In this document: positions 14,821 through 22,384 of the stretch, piece after piece
How the letters are laid out: every line of letters starts with the position of its first letter
How positions within the stretch are numbered: position 1 is the stretch's first letter
Assembly (NCBI GenBank): GCA_963204795.1
Contig: CAUJHX010000182.1
Coordinates: forward strand, 1-56,902
From: Pseudomonadota bacterium
GTDB taxonomy: Bacteria; Pseudomonadota; Gammaproteobacteria; Steroidobacterales; Steroidobacteraceae
DNA: 56,902 nt
Reading direction: 5' to 3'
Position numbers and translations under genes: made by a program
The notes under the pieces: generated by a model
What the model was told of the DNA's origin: nothing
The model's database searches: none
What the model saw: the letters and a program-made list of their open reading frames with translations, nothing else

Positions 14821-15195
14821 ATGGAACGCATGCAGATGCCGATCACCGGACGCTTCGAGTTCGCCGAGAAAGTCACGCCGCTGATCCAGCGCCGGGCCGA
14901 GACGCTGCTCGTCGCAGTGTTCCGTGAGCTGCTCGACCGCGGGCGCAAGGTGCACGTGTCGAGCGACGGCTACGCCTGGAGCCGGCCCGTGCGCTCCGCT
15001 GGCGCTCTGGACAACACCGACTGGGGTAAGCTCACCGGATATGTAGACGGCGTTCAAGTCTGCTTCGACTGGACGCCGGCGGCACTGATTCGCCAGTGCC
15101 GGAACAGCGTCACGTCCGCCGTATCTGAGGAGTGGCTCAGATACCACGAAGGCGAGTTGCTCTCGGGCGCCCTCGCCGACTCGGAGGAGCCGTGA
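14821..15195 (+). CDS. Uncharacterised 124-aa protein
   Basis: The ATG (14821) follows GGAGACGAAC. It begins MERMQMPITGRFEFAEKVTP; helical, with a beta pair around GKLTGYVDGVQVCFDW and an acidic end (GALADSEEP). Function unknown. Confidence 0.7.
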   Translation: MERMQMPITGRFEFAEKVTPLIQRRAETLLVAVFRELLDRGRKVHVSSDGYAWSRPVRSAGALDNTDWGKLTGYVDGVQVCFDWTPAALIRQCRNSVTSAVSEEWLRYHEGELLSGALADSEEP

Positions 15196-15407
15196 AGCGG
15201 CAGACGTTGCGGGCGTTGGCGAAAAGCCGTGGCTACGCGCTGGACATCTCCAAGAGCGGACCGTGGTGGTTCGCTGACACCGTGGCGCCCGCAGGTGCAC
15301 ACCATGCCTCGGGGCCGATGTGTGTGTGTCAAGCCCTCCGCGCCGCCGAAGCTGGGCTCAGGGCGGCACTGCTCGCGATGCCCGCAAGGAAGGATGGGAA
15401 GCGATGA
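15192..15407 (+). CDS. 71-aa basic protein
   Basis: A GTG over the preceding TGA. KRQTLRALAKSRGYALDISK is a HicA-like or small RNA-binding-like beginning (basic helix, then strand). The C terminus has CVCQAL and a Lys/Arg tail. Too short to assign. Confidence 0.6.
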   Translation: MKRQTLRALAKSRGYALDISKSGPWWFADTVAPAGAHHASGPMCVCQALRAAEAGLRAALLAMPARKDGKR

Positions 15408-15682
15408 CCAGGAAGCAAGCGCGGGAGCGCGCTGCCGCAGCGGAGGCGCGGGCCAAGCTGCAGACGGCTCTGGAGGACGAGGCCAACGCCGCGCTGCCGC
15501 ATATGCTGGGCGCGGATAGCGTCACGGTGAACGTGGGCAGCGCGACTGGAGCGGTCGGCATTCACGTCCACTGGAACAACCTGACGGCAACCGACGCGCG
15601 TGCGCTTCTGGTCGCCCTTCAGGCTGCGCATGATATGCGAGACAACCGCAAGGCCGCCGAGGCCTTCGCGATCCCGGAGTGA
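15404..15682 (+). CDS. 92-aa protein ending EAFAIPE
   Basis: An N-terminal charged helix (TRKQARERAAAAEARAKLQT), a beta segment (SVTVNVGSATGAVGIHVHWN) and a second helix, ending AAEAFAIPE. The ending is a variant of the shared DPFx(L/I)P tail with Ala for Pro. Confidence 0.7.
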   Translation: MTRKQARERAAAAEARAKLQTALEDEANAALPHMLGADSVTVNVGSATGAVGIHVHWNNLTATDARALLVALQAAHDMRDNRKAAEAFAIPE

Positions 15683-15685
15683 TCC

Positions 15686-15919
15686 ATGACTGACACCGAG
15701 AGCAGCTGGGAGCGCAACATCTGGACCGGAACGGACAAGCTGCGCGTCAACAAGAACGAGCGCGTGATCAGGCAGGGGTTCTACAACCCGCGCTCGTTCT
15801 TGTACCACGCGGAGTTCTGGGGCGACTTCTCGCTCAAGTACCCGACGCGCGGGCCCTGGCGCAACTCGCTGCGGGCGGCTCAGAAGGATCTCGTGAAGCT
15901 CCGAAAGGAAGAACCGTGA
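15686..15919 (+). CDS. Uncharacterised 77-aa protein
   Basis: MTDTESSWERNIWTGTDKLR is followed by an aromatic-rich part (GFYNPRSFLYHAEFWGDFSL) and a basic helix. Overlaps the next GTG start. Function unknown. Confidence 0.65.
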   Translation: MTDTESSWERNIWTGTDKLRVNKNERVIRQGFYNPRSFLYHAEFWGDFSLKYPTRGPWRNSLRAAQKDLVKLRKEEP

Positions 15920-16311
15920 CCACACCGTTCAGCTTCGAGTTCGATGGCACCATCGAAGAGCTTGCGAGGTACGCCGCGGAGGTCTTCTGCGACGGCGCTC
16001 GCCTGCGCGTTCATGCCCGCGTGTTCCTGCCGCCGCCCGGACAACCCGACTGGCTCAAGCGGCTCTCGTCATATGGCGCGCTGCCGGCCGGGATTCCGGC
16101 TAGCGCCTTCGAGCCGGTGTTCAACGAGCTAGCGGCTGGGCGCAAGATCGGAGCCATCAAGGAGCTTCGGACCATCACGACTTGGGACCTGCTCACGTCC
16201 AAGGAAGCCATCGAGCAACTGCTCCTGCCGAGCATGGCTAACCGGTTGGTCGCCGGATCGGCGGCAGCCGGCGCACCCGCGAACGGCAAAGAGTTTTCGT
16301 TGGAGGACTAG
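15916..16311 (+). CDS. 131-aa protein ending KEFSLED
   Basis: A GTG start (over the preceding stop). A mostly helical protein with a Pro-rich turn (VFLPPPGQPDWLKR) and a C-terminal Ala/Gly linker leading to NGKEFSLED, a degenerate form of the shared acidic aromatic tail. Lies directly upstream of Ku. Confidence 0.7.
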   Translation: MTTPFSFEFDGTIEELARYAAEVFCDGARLRVHARVFLPPPGQPDWLKRLSSYGALPAGIPASAFEPVFNELAAGRKIGAIKELRTITTWDLLTSKEAIEQLLLPSMANRLVAGSAAAGAPANGKEFSLED

Positions 16312-16319
16312 GAGGACAC

Positions 16320-17165
16320 ATGGCAAGAGCACTCGCAACCGCGACGGTCACGTTCGGGCTCGTCGCGATCCCGGTGAAGGTCTATGTCTCGGCGTCGAGC
16401 GAGGCCATCAGCTTCAACCAGATCAACCCGGCCACGGGCAGCCGCGTCAAACAGCGGCTCGTGGATGCAGGGACCAACGACGAGGTGGACCGCGACAAGC
16501 TGGTCAAGGGGTACGAGTACACCAAGGGGCAGTACGTCACGTTCACGGAAGAGGAGCTGAAGGAGCTGGAGGCCGCGACCACGAAGACCGTGGACGTGCA
16601 GGAGTTCGTGGCGGCAGCAAGCATCGACCCCATCGCCATCGAGAAGACGTACTTCCTGGGCCCCGACAAAGGCGGCGACAAGGGATATGCGCTGCTAGCC
16701 CAGGTGCTCGCGGCCACCGAGAGCGTGGCGGTCGCGCAGTGGTCGAACCGCGGGCGCGTGCATCTGGTCACCCTGGCCGCCCACCGCGGCGGCCTCGTGA
16801 TGCGCCTCATGTTCTACGCCAGCGAGATCCGCGACTTCGCCGAGGTGCTGGACGGCGTGGCGACGCTACCGATCAGCGACCCCGAGCGGGTCATGGCGGC
16901 GCAGCTCGTGGCCCACCTGGGGAAGCCCAGCTACGACCCCTCGCGCTTCTCCGACGCATATGCGGAGAAGGTCAAGAAGGCCGCCGAGGAGAAGGCCACC
17001 ACGGGCGCGTTCGTGCTTGCGCCCGCCCATCAGAGCCCCATGATTCTGGATCTCTTCGAGGCCCTGAAGAAGAGCTTGTCGGAGGCCCGCGCTGTCCCGG
17101 TTGCAGAAGCGCCAGCCGCGGCTGCGCCCAAGAAGATCAAGCGCACCAAGAAGGCCTCCGGATGA
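16320..17165 (+). CDS. ku: Ku DNA-end-binding protein
   Basis: A 281-residue bacterial-type Ku. The family opening ARALATATVTFGLVAIPVKV, the central QWSNRGRVHLVTLAAHRGGL and the EIRDFAEVL segment are visible, with a Lys-rich C-terminal tail (PKKIKRTKKASG). Bacterial Ku forms a homodimeric ring on double-strand DNA ends and recruits ligase D; some phages carry Ku for end protection or genome circularisation with host ligase. No ligD is present in this window. The preceding GGAGGACAC ribosome-binding site is strong. Confidence 0.95.
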   Translation: MARALATATVTFGLVAIPVKVYVSASSEAISFNQINPATGSRVKQRLVDAGTNDEVDRDKLVKGYEYTKGQYVTFTEEELKELEAATTKTVDVQEFVAAASIDPIAIEKTYFLGPDKGGDKGYALLAQVLAATESVAVAQWSNRGRVHLVTLAAHRGGLVMRLMFYASEIRDFAEVLDGVATLPISDPERVMAAQLVAHLGKPSYDPSRFSDAYAEKVKKAAEEKATTGAFVLAPAHQSPMILDLFEALKKSLSEARAVPVAEAPAAAAPKKIKRTKKASG

Positions 17166-17398
17166 GCGACCGACTCGACTTCACCAAGTGCCGCGTTTGC
17201 GGAGCGGCGCTCAGTGAGCTTCAGGTGGAGCAGGGGCGCTTGCGGTATCAGGCGCAGCTGTGCTCGGCCGACTGCACGGCAACCGAGATCAAGCGCGCAT
17301 ATGCGTGCTGCGAGAAGGCCGAGTTCACGCCTTGCGTGTGCATGTACTCGTTCGAGTGCCCCGAGCACGGTGTCACTCACGTTGGAACCCACGACTGA
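17162..17398 (+). CDS. 78-aa zinc-binding protein
   Basis: Coupled to Ku by ATGA. CRVCGAAL, CSADCTATE, CCEKAEF and CVCMYSFECPEH give eight or more cysteines, so two zinc sites are likely. Co-transcription with Ku allows a DNA-repair link, but nothing in the sequence proves it. Confidence 0.7.
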   Translation: MSDRLDFTKCRVCGAALSELQVEQGRLRYQAQLCSADCTATEIKRAYACCEKAEFTPCVCMYSFECPEHGVTHVGTHD

Positions 17399-17417
17399 CT
17401 GAAGGAGGACAAGATCA

Positions 17418-17807
17418 ATGGGCGACAGAGGCAACATCATCGTGAAGCAGGGCCCCACGGGGTCCGCTATCTGGCTCTACTCGCACAGTCTCGGGAGCGA
17501 GCTGGCGCAGTCGCTGCGCCGGGCGCTCGCCCGGCATCAGCGCTGGCACGACCCGCCGTACCTGACCCGCATCATCTTCTGCGAAATGCTGCGTGAGGCC
17601 GAGCTGGACGGGGAAACCGGCTACGGCATCTCGACCGAGGAAGGGGACAACGAACACGACTACCTGATCGTCGACACGGAAACCCAGACGGTCGCCGTCG
17701 TGTCCAGAAAATCCGCGACGCCGCTGATCGACACGCCGCGCAAGCAGTGGACCTTCGAGGACTTCTGCAAGAAGACCACCGCGTCGAACCCCGACGCGCT
17801 TCGCTGA
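17418..17807 (+). CDS. GDRGN-family small phage protein
   Basis: A 129-residue protein opening MGDRGNIIVKQ, then YSHSLGSELAQSLRRAL and RWHDPPYLTRIIFCEML. This arrangement is recognisable from a widespread uncharacterised phage and bacterial family. The preceding ribosome-binding site is GGAGGAC. Function unknown. Confidence 0.8.
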   Translation: MGDRGNIIVKQGPTGSAIWLYSHSLGSELAQSLRRALARHQRWHDPPYLTRIIFCEMLREAELDGETGYGISTEEGDNEHDYLIVDTETQTVAVVSRKSATPLIDTPRKQWTFEDFCKKTTASNPDALR

Positions 17808-17822
17808 AACAAGGAGACGCAT

Positions 17823-18032
17823 ATGCCCAGAGTCGCAACCACCAAGTCCGCGTTCGCTCCCATGGACCGCGCCGTCAAGCGCGCCATCAACAAGCAGGTC
17901 AACGCCGCGATCCACCAGCTTCAGCTGGCGGACGAGTACGTGCATGACCAGGAGCCCGCGAAGGCGCGAGACGCCTTCAAGGAGGCTCGCGCCGCCATCG
18001 ACGCCGGCCTTGCCGGCTTGAAGGGGCTCTAG
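17823..18032 (+). CDS. 69-aa helical protein
   Basis: A basic N-terminal helix (MDRAVKRAINKQVNAAIHQL) and a second helix (EPAKARDAFKEARAAIDAGL) form a TPR-like hairpin. Start ATG within a CATATG palindrome after GGAGACG. Function unknown. Confidence 0.65.
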   Translation: MPRVATTKSAFAPMDRAVKRAINKQVNAAIHQLQLADEYVHDQEPAKARDAFKEARAAIDAGLAGLKGL

Positions 18033-18046
18033 CTCGACGGGGAGCC

Positions 18047-18376
18047 ATGACCTTCAGGCGCTTCGAGCTTTGCGACCCCGACGAGAACCACAGCAAGTTC
18101 TGGGAGGTGTCGGACCCCGAAGGGCAGGGAGTCGGCTGGATCGTGACCTGCCGCTGGGGCCGCATAGGCACCAGCGGCCAGGAGCGGTCCTTCTTCTTCC
18201 CCAAGTACAACGCCGCCGAGAAGTTCCGGTGCGACAAGATCAACGAGAAAAAAGCCAAGGGCTACCTGTCCATCGGCAATCTGATCGCTCAACGCGCAGG
18301 CCTTCCGCTCGCGAAAGACACGCCACCCCAGCCGCCTGAGCCCGACCCCGAAGACCCGTTCAGCCTGCCATTCTAG
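18047..18376 (+). CDS. WGR-domain protein ending DPFSLPF
   Basis: Residues ~3-75 are a WGR domain: FELCDPDENHSKFWEVSD, TCRWGRIGTSGQ and the following NAAEKFRCDKINEKKAKGYL. In PARP1 and MolR the WGR domain contacts nucleic acid or its own enzyme domain; phage copies stand alone. A Pro/Glu linker ends in DPEDPFSLPF, the best example of the shared C-terminal motif. Confidence 0.9.
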   Translation: MTFRRFELCDPDENHSKFWEVSDPEGQGVGWIVTCRWGRIGTSGQERSFFFPKYNAAEKFRCDKINEKKAKGYLSIGNLIAQRAGLPLAKDTPPQPPEPDPEDPFSLPF

Positions 18377-18385
18377 GAGACACAC

Positions 18386-18628
18386 ATGACGACACAGATC
18401 AATCCGCTCACGCAGCTGCAGCTCGGCAAGAACGCGCGGGGCCAATGGGTCGTGCGCGACGACGCCACCGGTTTCATGGCTCTCGCCGATCACAGTGACG
18501 GCATGGTCGTCAAGCCCGGCACTCAACCCAGCGAGGCCCTGCTGGACTGCTTCGCCTGGGTGTTGGCCCAGACCATGGCGGCCGACGCCTGCACCGAGCG
18601 CGAGGGCTGCTCGCCGTTCAAGGCCTAG
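18386..18628 (+). CDS. Uncharacterised 80-aa protein
   Basis: MTTQINPLTQLQLGKNARGQ is followed by a strand-rich section and a helix with CFAWVLAQTMAADAC. It ends GCSPFKA. Preceded by GGAGACACAC. Function unknown. Confidence 0.65.
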   Translation: MTTQINPLTQLQLGKNARGQWVVRDDATGFMALADHSDGMVVKPGTQPSEALLDCFAWVLAQTMAADACTEREGCSPFKA

Positions 18629-18637
18629 GGGGATCGC

Positions 18638-18922
18638 GTGGCAGCGCAGCATAAGACACCGGAGCAACTGGCCGAGATCGCGGAGGGCGTCGTCAAACTC
18701 GTCGTCGCCCAATGTGGTCCGGCTGATGCGATCATGGCATCCGTCCTTGCCGTCAAGATCATTGGCGAGATGGCCAGGATGGAGTGTGGCGAGGAGGCCG
18801 CGCAGCAGATGCTGATCGCGGCCACCGAGAAGGCTCGCACCGTGCACGTACGGCTGCAGACAGAGCAACCCGAGGACCCGTTCGTGATCGAACCGAAGGA
18901 TCCGTTCTCTATCCCGGAGTGA
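18638..18922 (+). CDS. 94-aa protein with two DPF motifs
   Basis: Starts at GTG (18638). The helical body (AEIAEGVVKLVVAQCGPADA) is followed by a tail with two copies of the motif: EDPFVIEP and then the terminal KDPFSIPE. The duplication within one protein argues that the motif is a real functional unit and not a composition effect. Confidence 0.75.
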   Translation: MAAQHKTPEQLAEIAEGVVKLVVAQCGPADAIMASVLAVKIIGEMARMECGEEAAQQMLIAATEKARTVHVRLQTEQPEDPFVIEPKDPFSIPE

Positions 18923-18925
18923 ATC

Positions 18926-19216
18926 ATGCGTTACATGGTCATGTGTTTCCCGGCGAACCAGCGCGTCTACGAGCTGGCGACGCCGCGCGTCTTCCCGACG
19001 CTTGCCGCGGCCGAAGCCTATCGGCTGAGCATTGTCCCAGGCTGGCGACAGCCGATCACCGTCGCGGTGGTACGGCCGGACGACGCCGAAGACGTCTGGT
19101 TCAATCAGCACGGTCCCGACGGCAGCTTCGTTGCTGGCCAACTAGGTGACGATCCCTGGCAGGCCATCGGCGCTTTGGTTCTGCGCTTTGCGGAGGAGGA
19201 GGAAGACACCACATGA
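18926..19216 (+). CDS. Uncharacterised 96-aa protein
   Basis: MRYMVMCFPANQRVYELATP is an alpha/beta start, followed by FPTLAAAEAYRLSIVPGW and an acidic C terminus (FAEEEEDTT). Coupled by ATGA to the next gene. Function unknown. Confidence 0.65.
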   Translation: MRYMVMCFPANQRVYELATPRVFPTLAAAEAYRLSIVPGWRQPITVAVVRPDDAEDVWFNQHGPDGSFVAGQLGDDPWQAIGALVLRFAEEEEDTT

Positions 19217-19620
19217 AGAAGCTACGCATCGTGGTCGCGGAGCCCGGCAAGCCGGCCGAGATCCGCGAGATCGACAACACCTTCCAGGCCATGCAGGCCC
19301 TCGTCGGTGGCCACCTGGAATGCCTGCCCATATGGAGCGGCCACGACCTCTGGATCAACGAGGAGGGCAAGCTCTTGGGCCTGGAGCCCAACCGCATGAT
19401 CGCCACCGCGAACGGCGACGGCTCCGCGTGGGATGTCGTCGGCACGCTGTTCGTCGCAGACAACGACGACGGCGAAACCGTCTCGCTGAGCGTGGAGGCC
19501 GCGGAAGCGCTGGTCATCGCGTTAAACGCGGGAGCCAACGACGGGCTGCTATGTCGCCCGTTGCTCGCCAGCGAGGTGCAGGAGCCGAGCTTCACGGTCA
19601 CCGAATGGAAGGACGAATGA
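19213..19620 (+). CDS. Uncharacterised 135-aa protein (DUF3846-like)
   Basis: KKLRIVVAEPGKPAEIREID is followed by a core with LVGGHLECLPI, LWINEEGKLLGLEPNRM and DVVGTLFVADND. The order 'G.le.......l..NE.gkl..l..N......i.G..vi...' is that of the DUF3846-type phage proteins, whose function is unknown. Assignment by recollection only. Confidence 0.75.
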   Translation: MKKLRIVVAEPGKPAEIREIDNTFQAMQALVGGHLECLPIWSGHDLWINEEGKLLGLEPNRMIATANGDGSAWDVVGTLFVADNDDGETVSLSVEAAEALVIALNAGANDGLLCRPLLASEVQEPSFTVTEWKDE

Positions 19621-19811
19621 CCGTACGGGTCGAGATCGGAGCCGAGAACAACCGGGCCGATGGGATTTGCGACGGCTGCTCACTGGTCGCGCCGATGGAC
19701 TCCTATACCATCGTGGCGGGGCAAAAGCGGGTATGCCTCTGCGCGGAGTGCTTCGAGACTTTGCGCGAACAACATTGGCACGCCGTCGAACGGCAGCGGA
19801 GGCAAAAATGA
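19617..19811 (+). CDS. 64-aa zinc-binding protein
   Basis: ATGA overlap with the preceding gene. CDGCSLVAPM and CLCAECFETL provide two CxxC pairs about 25 residues apart, a minimal zinc ribbon. Basic end (ERQRRQK). Function unknown. Confidence 0.65.
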   Translation: MTVRVEIGAENNRADGICDGCSLVAPMDSYTIVAGQKRVCLCAECFETLREQHWHAVERQRRQK

Positions 19812-20011
19812 CGCGGCGGCTGCGACTGCCGGAGCGCCAGTGGACAGTGGTCCAATGCGCAGACGGCAAGGAGTACCTGATCCCGTTCGGCTTCGAGGGT
19901 GACGTCGAGCTGAACTGCGAGCCTCTCCCGATCCTCGATCTTCTCGACGCCTACAGAAAGAAGAACACATGCGCCTCTACCACGGCACCACGGAAGCCGT
20001 CGGCGACGTGA
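19808..20011 (+). CDS. 67-aa protein
   Basis: Begins MTRRLRLPERQWTVVQCADG; beta-rich to about residue 40. The last 14 codons (19969-20011) overlap the next gene in another frame, an unusual 43-nt overlap in a region where 1-4 nt is normal. The C-terminal end (CASTTAPRKPSAT) may therefore be an unselected extension. Confidence 0.55.
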   Translation: MTRRLRLPERQWTVVQCADGKEYLIPFGFEGDVELNCEPLPILDLLDAYRKKNTCASTTAPRKPSAT

Positions 20012-20217
20012 CCCCTGGTGAGCTTTTCTTCGGGATGGAGCCCGTCTTCGGCCCGGACCCGGAGCGCATCCGCCAGGCCCAGTGTATCCTGGCAGAGCGC
20101 GGCGGCATCGAGCTACTGGCGGGGGCCGCTTCCGCAACCAGGAGGACACCATGGAGCGAGAGGCATGACGCAGCGCCGGCTGACTCTGCAGAGACTTCTG
20201 GAGTCGCTGGGGCATGA
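19969..20217 (+). CDS. Short ADP-ribosyltransferase-like N terminus
   Basis: Begins MRLYHGTTEAVGDVTPGELF. The LYHGT start is typical of mono-ADP-ribosyltransferase and KptA-type folds. The protein is only 82 residues, however, and lacks the later STS and catalytic Glu motifs, so it is a remnant or an unrelated small protein. The last part overlaps the minicistron at 20151 and the gene at 20165. Confidence 0.45.
   Translation: MRLYHGTTEAVGDVTPGELFFGMEPVFGPDPERIRQAQCILAERGGIELLAGAASATRRTPWSERHDAAPADSAETSGVAGA
20151..20168 (+). CDS. Five-codon minicistron (MEREA)
   Basis: A textbook ribosome-binding site (AGGAGGACACC) directly precedes ATGGAGCGAGAGGCATGA. Its TGA overlaps the ATG at 20165. The best ribosome-binding site of the neighbourhood thus feeds a five-codon ORF that hands ribosomes to the next gene. 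It is either a coupling leader or the relic of a longer gene. Confidence 0.4.
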   Translation: MEREA

Positions 20218-20431
20218 CGCAGGTTCACTGGAACGCACTGCTGAGTTCGACCACGGGGCTCGGGTCAAGAAGTCGTGGTCGGAAGAGGGCGACAGGCACC
20301 AGCCTGGGGCCCTCGCGACTGTCCTGCGACGGGTCCCAAGCTCGGGGCCCGTCGCGGGATATGTCGTCCGGTGGGACGACGACGAGACGCCCTGTTTTGT
20401 GCTCGCGGCAAAGCTCTGCGCTGTTGACTGA
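20165..20431 (+). CDS. Uncharacterised 88-aa protein
   Basis: Starts MTQRRLTLQRLLESLGHDAG, a basic helix, then a beta-rich C-terminal half (GYVVRWDDDETPCFVLAAK). Reached through the MEREA minicistron. Its stop overlaps the -35 region of the next promoter. Confidence 0.6.
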   Translation: MTQRRLTLQRLLESLGHDAGSLERTAEFDHGARVKKSWSEEGDRHQPGALATVLRRVPSSGPVAGYVVRWDDDETPCFVLAAKLCAVD

Positions 20432-20452
20432 CGCAGCTAGCTGCGCTAGCTT
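20424..20452 (+). promoter_or_regulatory. Promoter with GCTAGC spacer
   Basis: TTGACT (20424-20429), 17-bp spacer containing GCAGCTAGCTGCGC, then TAGCTT (20447-20452). The spacer palindrome GCAGCTAGCTGC is shared with the promoters at 27379-27407 and 32375-32403. Expected start is near 20459-20460, just before the AAGGAGGAC ribosome-binding site of the regulator gene. Confidence 0.7.
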
Positions 20453-20471
20453 AGACTAGAAAGGAGGACGC

Positions 20472-21446
20472 ATGGCATCGCTTTTCCCTGGTCACCGCAT
20501 CGGCCGACTTCAGTCCTCCATTCTGCGACTGCTGGCCGAGAGGCCGCGAACCGCGGACGCTCTGCACGCGGAGCTGCCGGCGTACCGCCGCGACAACGTG
20601 CTGAGAGCCGTCAAGGTTCTTGAGCGCTCCGGGAGGGTCGTGGCCGATGGCGGCGCGCCGCCGGCATACACCGTGATCCAAGGAGGCCCCCCTATTCCCG
20701 ACGCAACCCCAACCCGGGAGGTCGCCGTTCCAAGGAACGAGTACACTGCGCTCACGGTGGCGTTCCTACTGCTCTCACAGGGGAGCCCGAGGGCGCCGAC
20801 CGAGCTATTCCCTCCGCACGCCGTCGCGCGCAAGTTTGCGCTTCGCACTCTTGAGTCTTTGCTCCAGCTCGATCTGATCGAGCCTGCCGCCAACGGGTGC
20901 TTCGTGATCAAGAACGCCCAAGCCTTCAAGAGCACCTGGGCGGACGAGCGGCGGTTTTGCGCCGTGCTGGGCAAGGAATGCTCCACGGAGCAAGCCTACA
21001 GCATGGGCCTGCTTCTTAGCGGGAACGGGTCACTTCGGGAAGATGCTGCGGCGGCGGCTGTCCTGTACGAAGACATCGGCCAGGAGAACACCGCGAGGCG
21101 CACGGGGCTGTCGACGCCGACCGTGACTGCCCTGCGGCGTGTCGCGTCGCTCGCGCCCGAGGTGCAGGAGGCGATGGAAGCCAACGACCTGGGAGCGCGC
21201 TGGATCTTGAGCTTCCCGGCTGACGTGTCCAGCTCGGAAGTCATGGCTGCAATCGCGAGCCACCAAGCCATTCCGGGCGAGGACACGGAAGTGGCGGAGG
21301 CAGATGCTGCGGAGGCGGAGCCTGGCAACGCGGAGCTACTCGCAACCTGCGTGAAGCTCTGTGCGTTCACGGCCGACGCCATCGCCAGGATGGAAAGCAA
21401 GCTGACGTTCTTGGCCAACGAGCTTGGATACCGCGAGAGGGAATGA
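20472..21446 (+). CDS. DNA-binding protein with ParB-like HTH
   Basis: A 324-residue protein. An N-terminal winged-helix part (RIGRLQSSILRLLAERPRTA to about residue 60) reads like a small HTH module. A central helix-turn-helix (NTARRTGLSTPTVTALRRVA, then LAPEVQEAMEAND) follows the order of ParB/KorB HTH domains. An acidic linker and a C-terminal helix (ESKLTFLANELGYRERE) could dimerise. It lacks a CTP-binding ParB N-terminal box, so it is a ParB-HTH relative, not a ParB. It has its own promoter and probably regulates or packages DNA. Confidence 0.7.
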   Translation: MASLFPGHRIGRLQSSILRLLAERPRTADALHAELPAYRRDNVLRAVKVLERSGRVVADGGAPPAYTVIQGGPPIPDATPTREVAVPRNEYTALTVAFLLLSQGSPRAPTELFPPHAVARKFALRTLESLLQLDLIEPAANGCFVIKNAQAFKSTWADERRFCAVLGKECSTEQAYSMGLLLSGNGSLREDAAAAAVLYEDIGQENTARRTGLSTPTVTALRRVASLAPEVQEAMEANDLGARWILSFPADVSSSEVMAAIASHQAIPGEDTEVAEADAAEAEPGNAELLATCVKLCAFTADAIARMESKLTFLANELGYRERE

Positions 21447-22375
21447 TGGACCTGCTAGCGATGAACCTAGACGACCTGATCGAACACCATCGGACGCTTG
21501 TTGCGGAGGGAGCCACCGACAAGGCGCTGGCCGAGGTCGAGTTCCGCATCATGGAGGCGGCCCCGGAAGACATCCCGCGCAACGGGCACGCGCTGCTTCA
21601 GTGGGCCGCAACCACTCTGCGTCAGTCGCAACATGTGACGGCGCGGCGCCGAGAGCTGTGGATCGCTGGACCCGCGGCCGATCCGCTCTGGGCACGAGTG
21701 GACGCCGGAATGCCCATCGGCCGCACTGCACGGGTGCTGCGGGCAGCGCGCAGCCGAGCTTCCCGGCGAAACCGAGAGGCCTTCCGGCGCGCCATCGAGG
21801 AAGAGCTGCGGAAGATGGACTATAGGCCGGCGGAGGTCGTCACTCCGACACCGATCCTGCCGACGGCGGGCGACGCCAAGGATCCGTTCCCCTCGCTGCC
21901 CGCACCGAGCCTGGGAGCGCGTGAGTTTTGGCAGAAGCTGCGCCAGGTGCTGGCGGAGCACATGCGCCCACGGCTGGAGTTCATGCCGGAGCACGAGCGT
22001 GACCGGCTGCTGGACGACTTCGACCGCGACGTCCAAGCGGTGTGCGCGCAGCACAGCAGCAAGTGGCAGAAGAGCGCGCGGGGGCAACAGGAGCGCCAGA
22101 GAGTGTCCCGCCAACACTTCACCAACGCCTTGCGCGTGCTGCATATGGACCCGCCACGCCGCGGGGCGCCGCTGGAGCCGGTGCTGGCGCAAGCCAACAA
22201 GCAGAAGAAGACCCTGGCCCGGCTGTATCACCCGGACAGCCACGGTGGCAGCGAGCACACTCGTGCTCAGTATCAAGCCGTGCTCGATGCCTTTTTGGTG
22301 GTCGAGCAGTACGTGTCCGAGAACAAGAAGCCTGTCACACCAAGTCTCCGTCTCGTAGACGGCGGAAAGCAGTGA
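21443..22375 (+). CDS. J-domain protein
   Basis: A 310-residue protein. The C-terminal ~75 residues form a DnaJ-type J domain: ALRVLHMD, then NKQKKTLARLYHPDSHGGSE with the HPD tripeptide at 263-265 and a closing helix (AQYQAVLDAFLVVEQYV). J domains stimulate Hsp70 (DnaK) ATPase, so the phage could direct host DnaK. The N-terminal half is helical and Arg-rich; a central linker carries AKDPFPSLPAPS, an internal copy of the shared motif. Coupled to the ParB-like gene by ATGA. Confidence 0.8.
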   Translation: MMDLLAMNLDDLIEHHRTLVAEGATDKALAEVEFRIMEAAPEDIPRNGHALLQWAATTLRQSQHVTARRRELWIAGPAADPLWARVDAGMPIGRTARVLRAARSRASRRNREAFRRAIEEELRKMDYRPAEVVTPTPILPTAGDAKDPFPSLPAPSLGAREFWQKLRQVLAEHMRPRLEFMPEHERDRLLDDFDRDVQAVCAQHSSKWQKSARGQQERQRVSRQHFTNALRVLHMDPPRRGAPLEPVLAQANKQKKTLARLYHPDSHGGSEHTRAQYQAVLDAFLVVEQYVSENKKPVTPSLRLVDGGKQ

Positions 22376-22384
22376 GGAACACAC

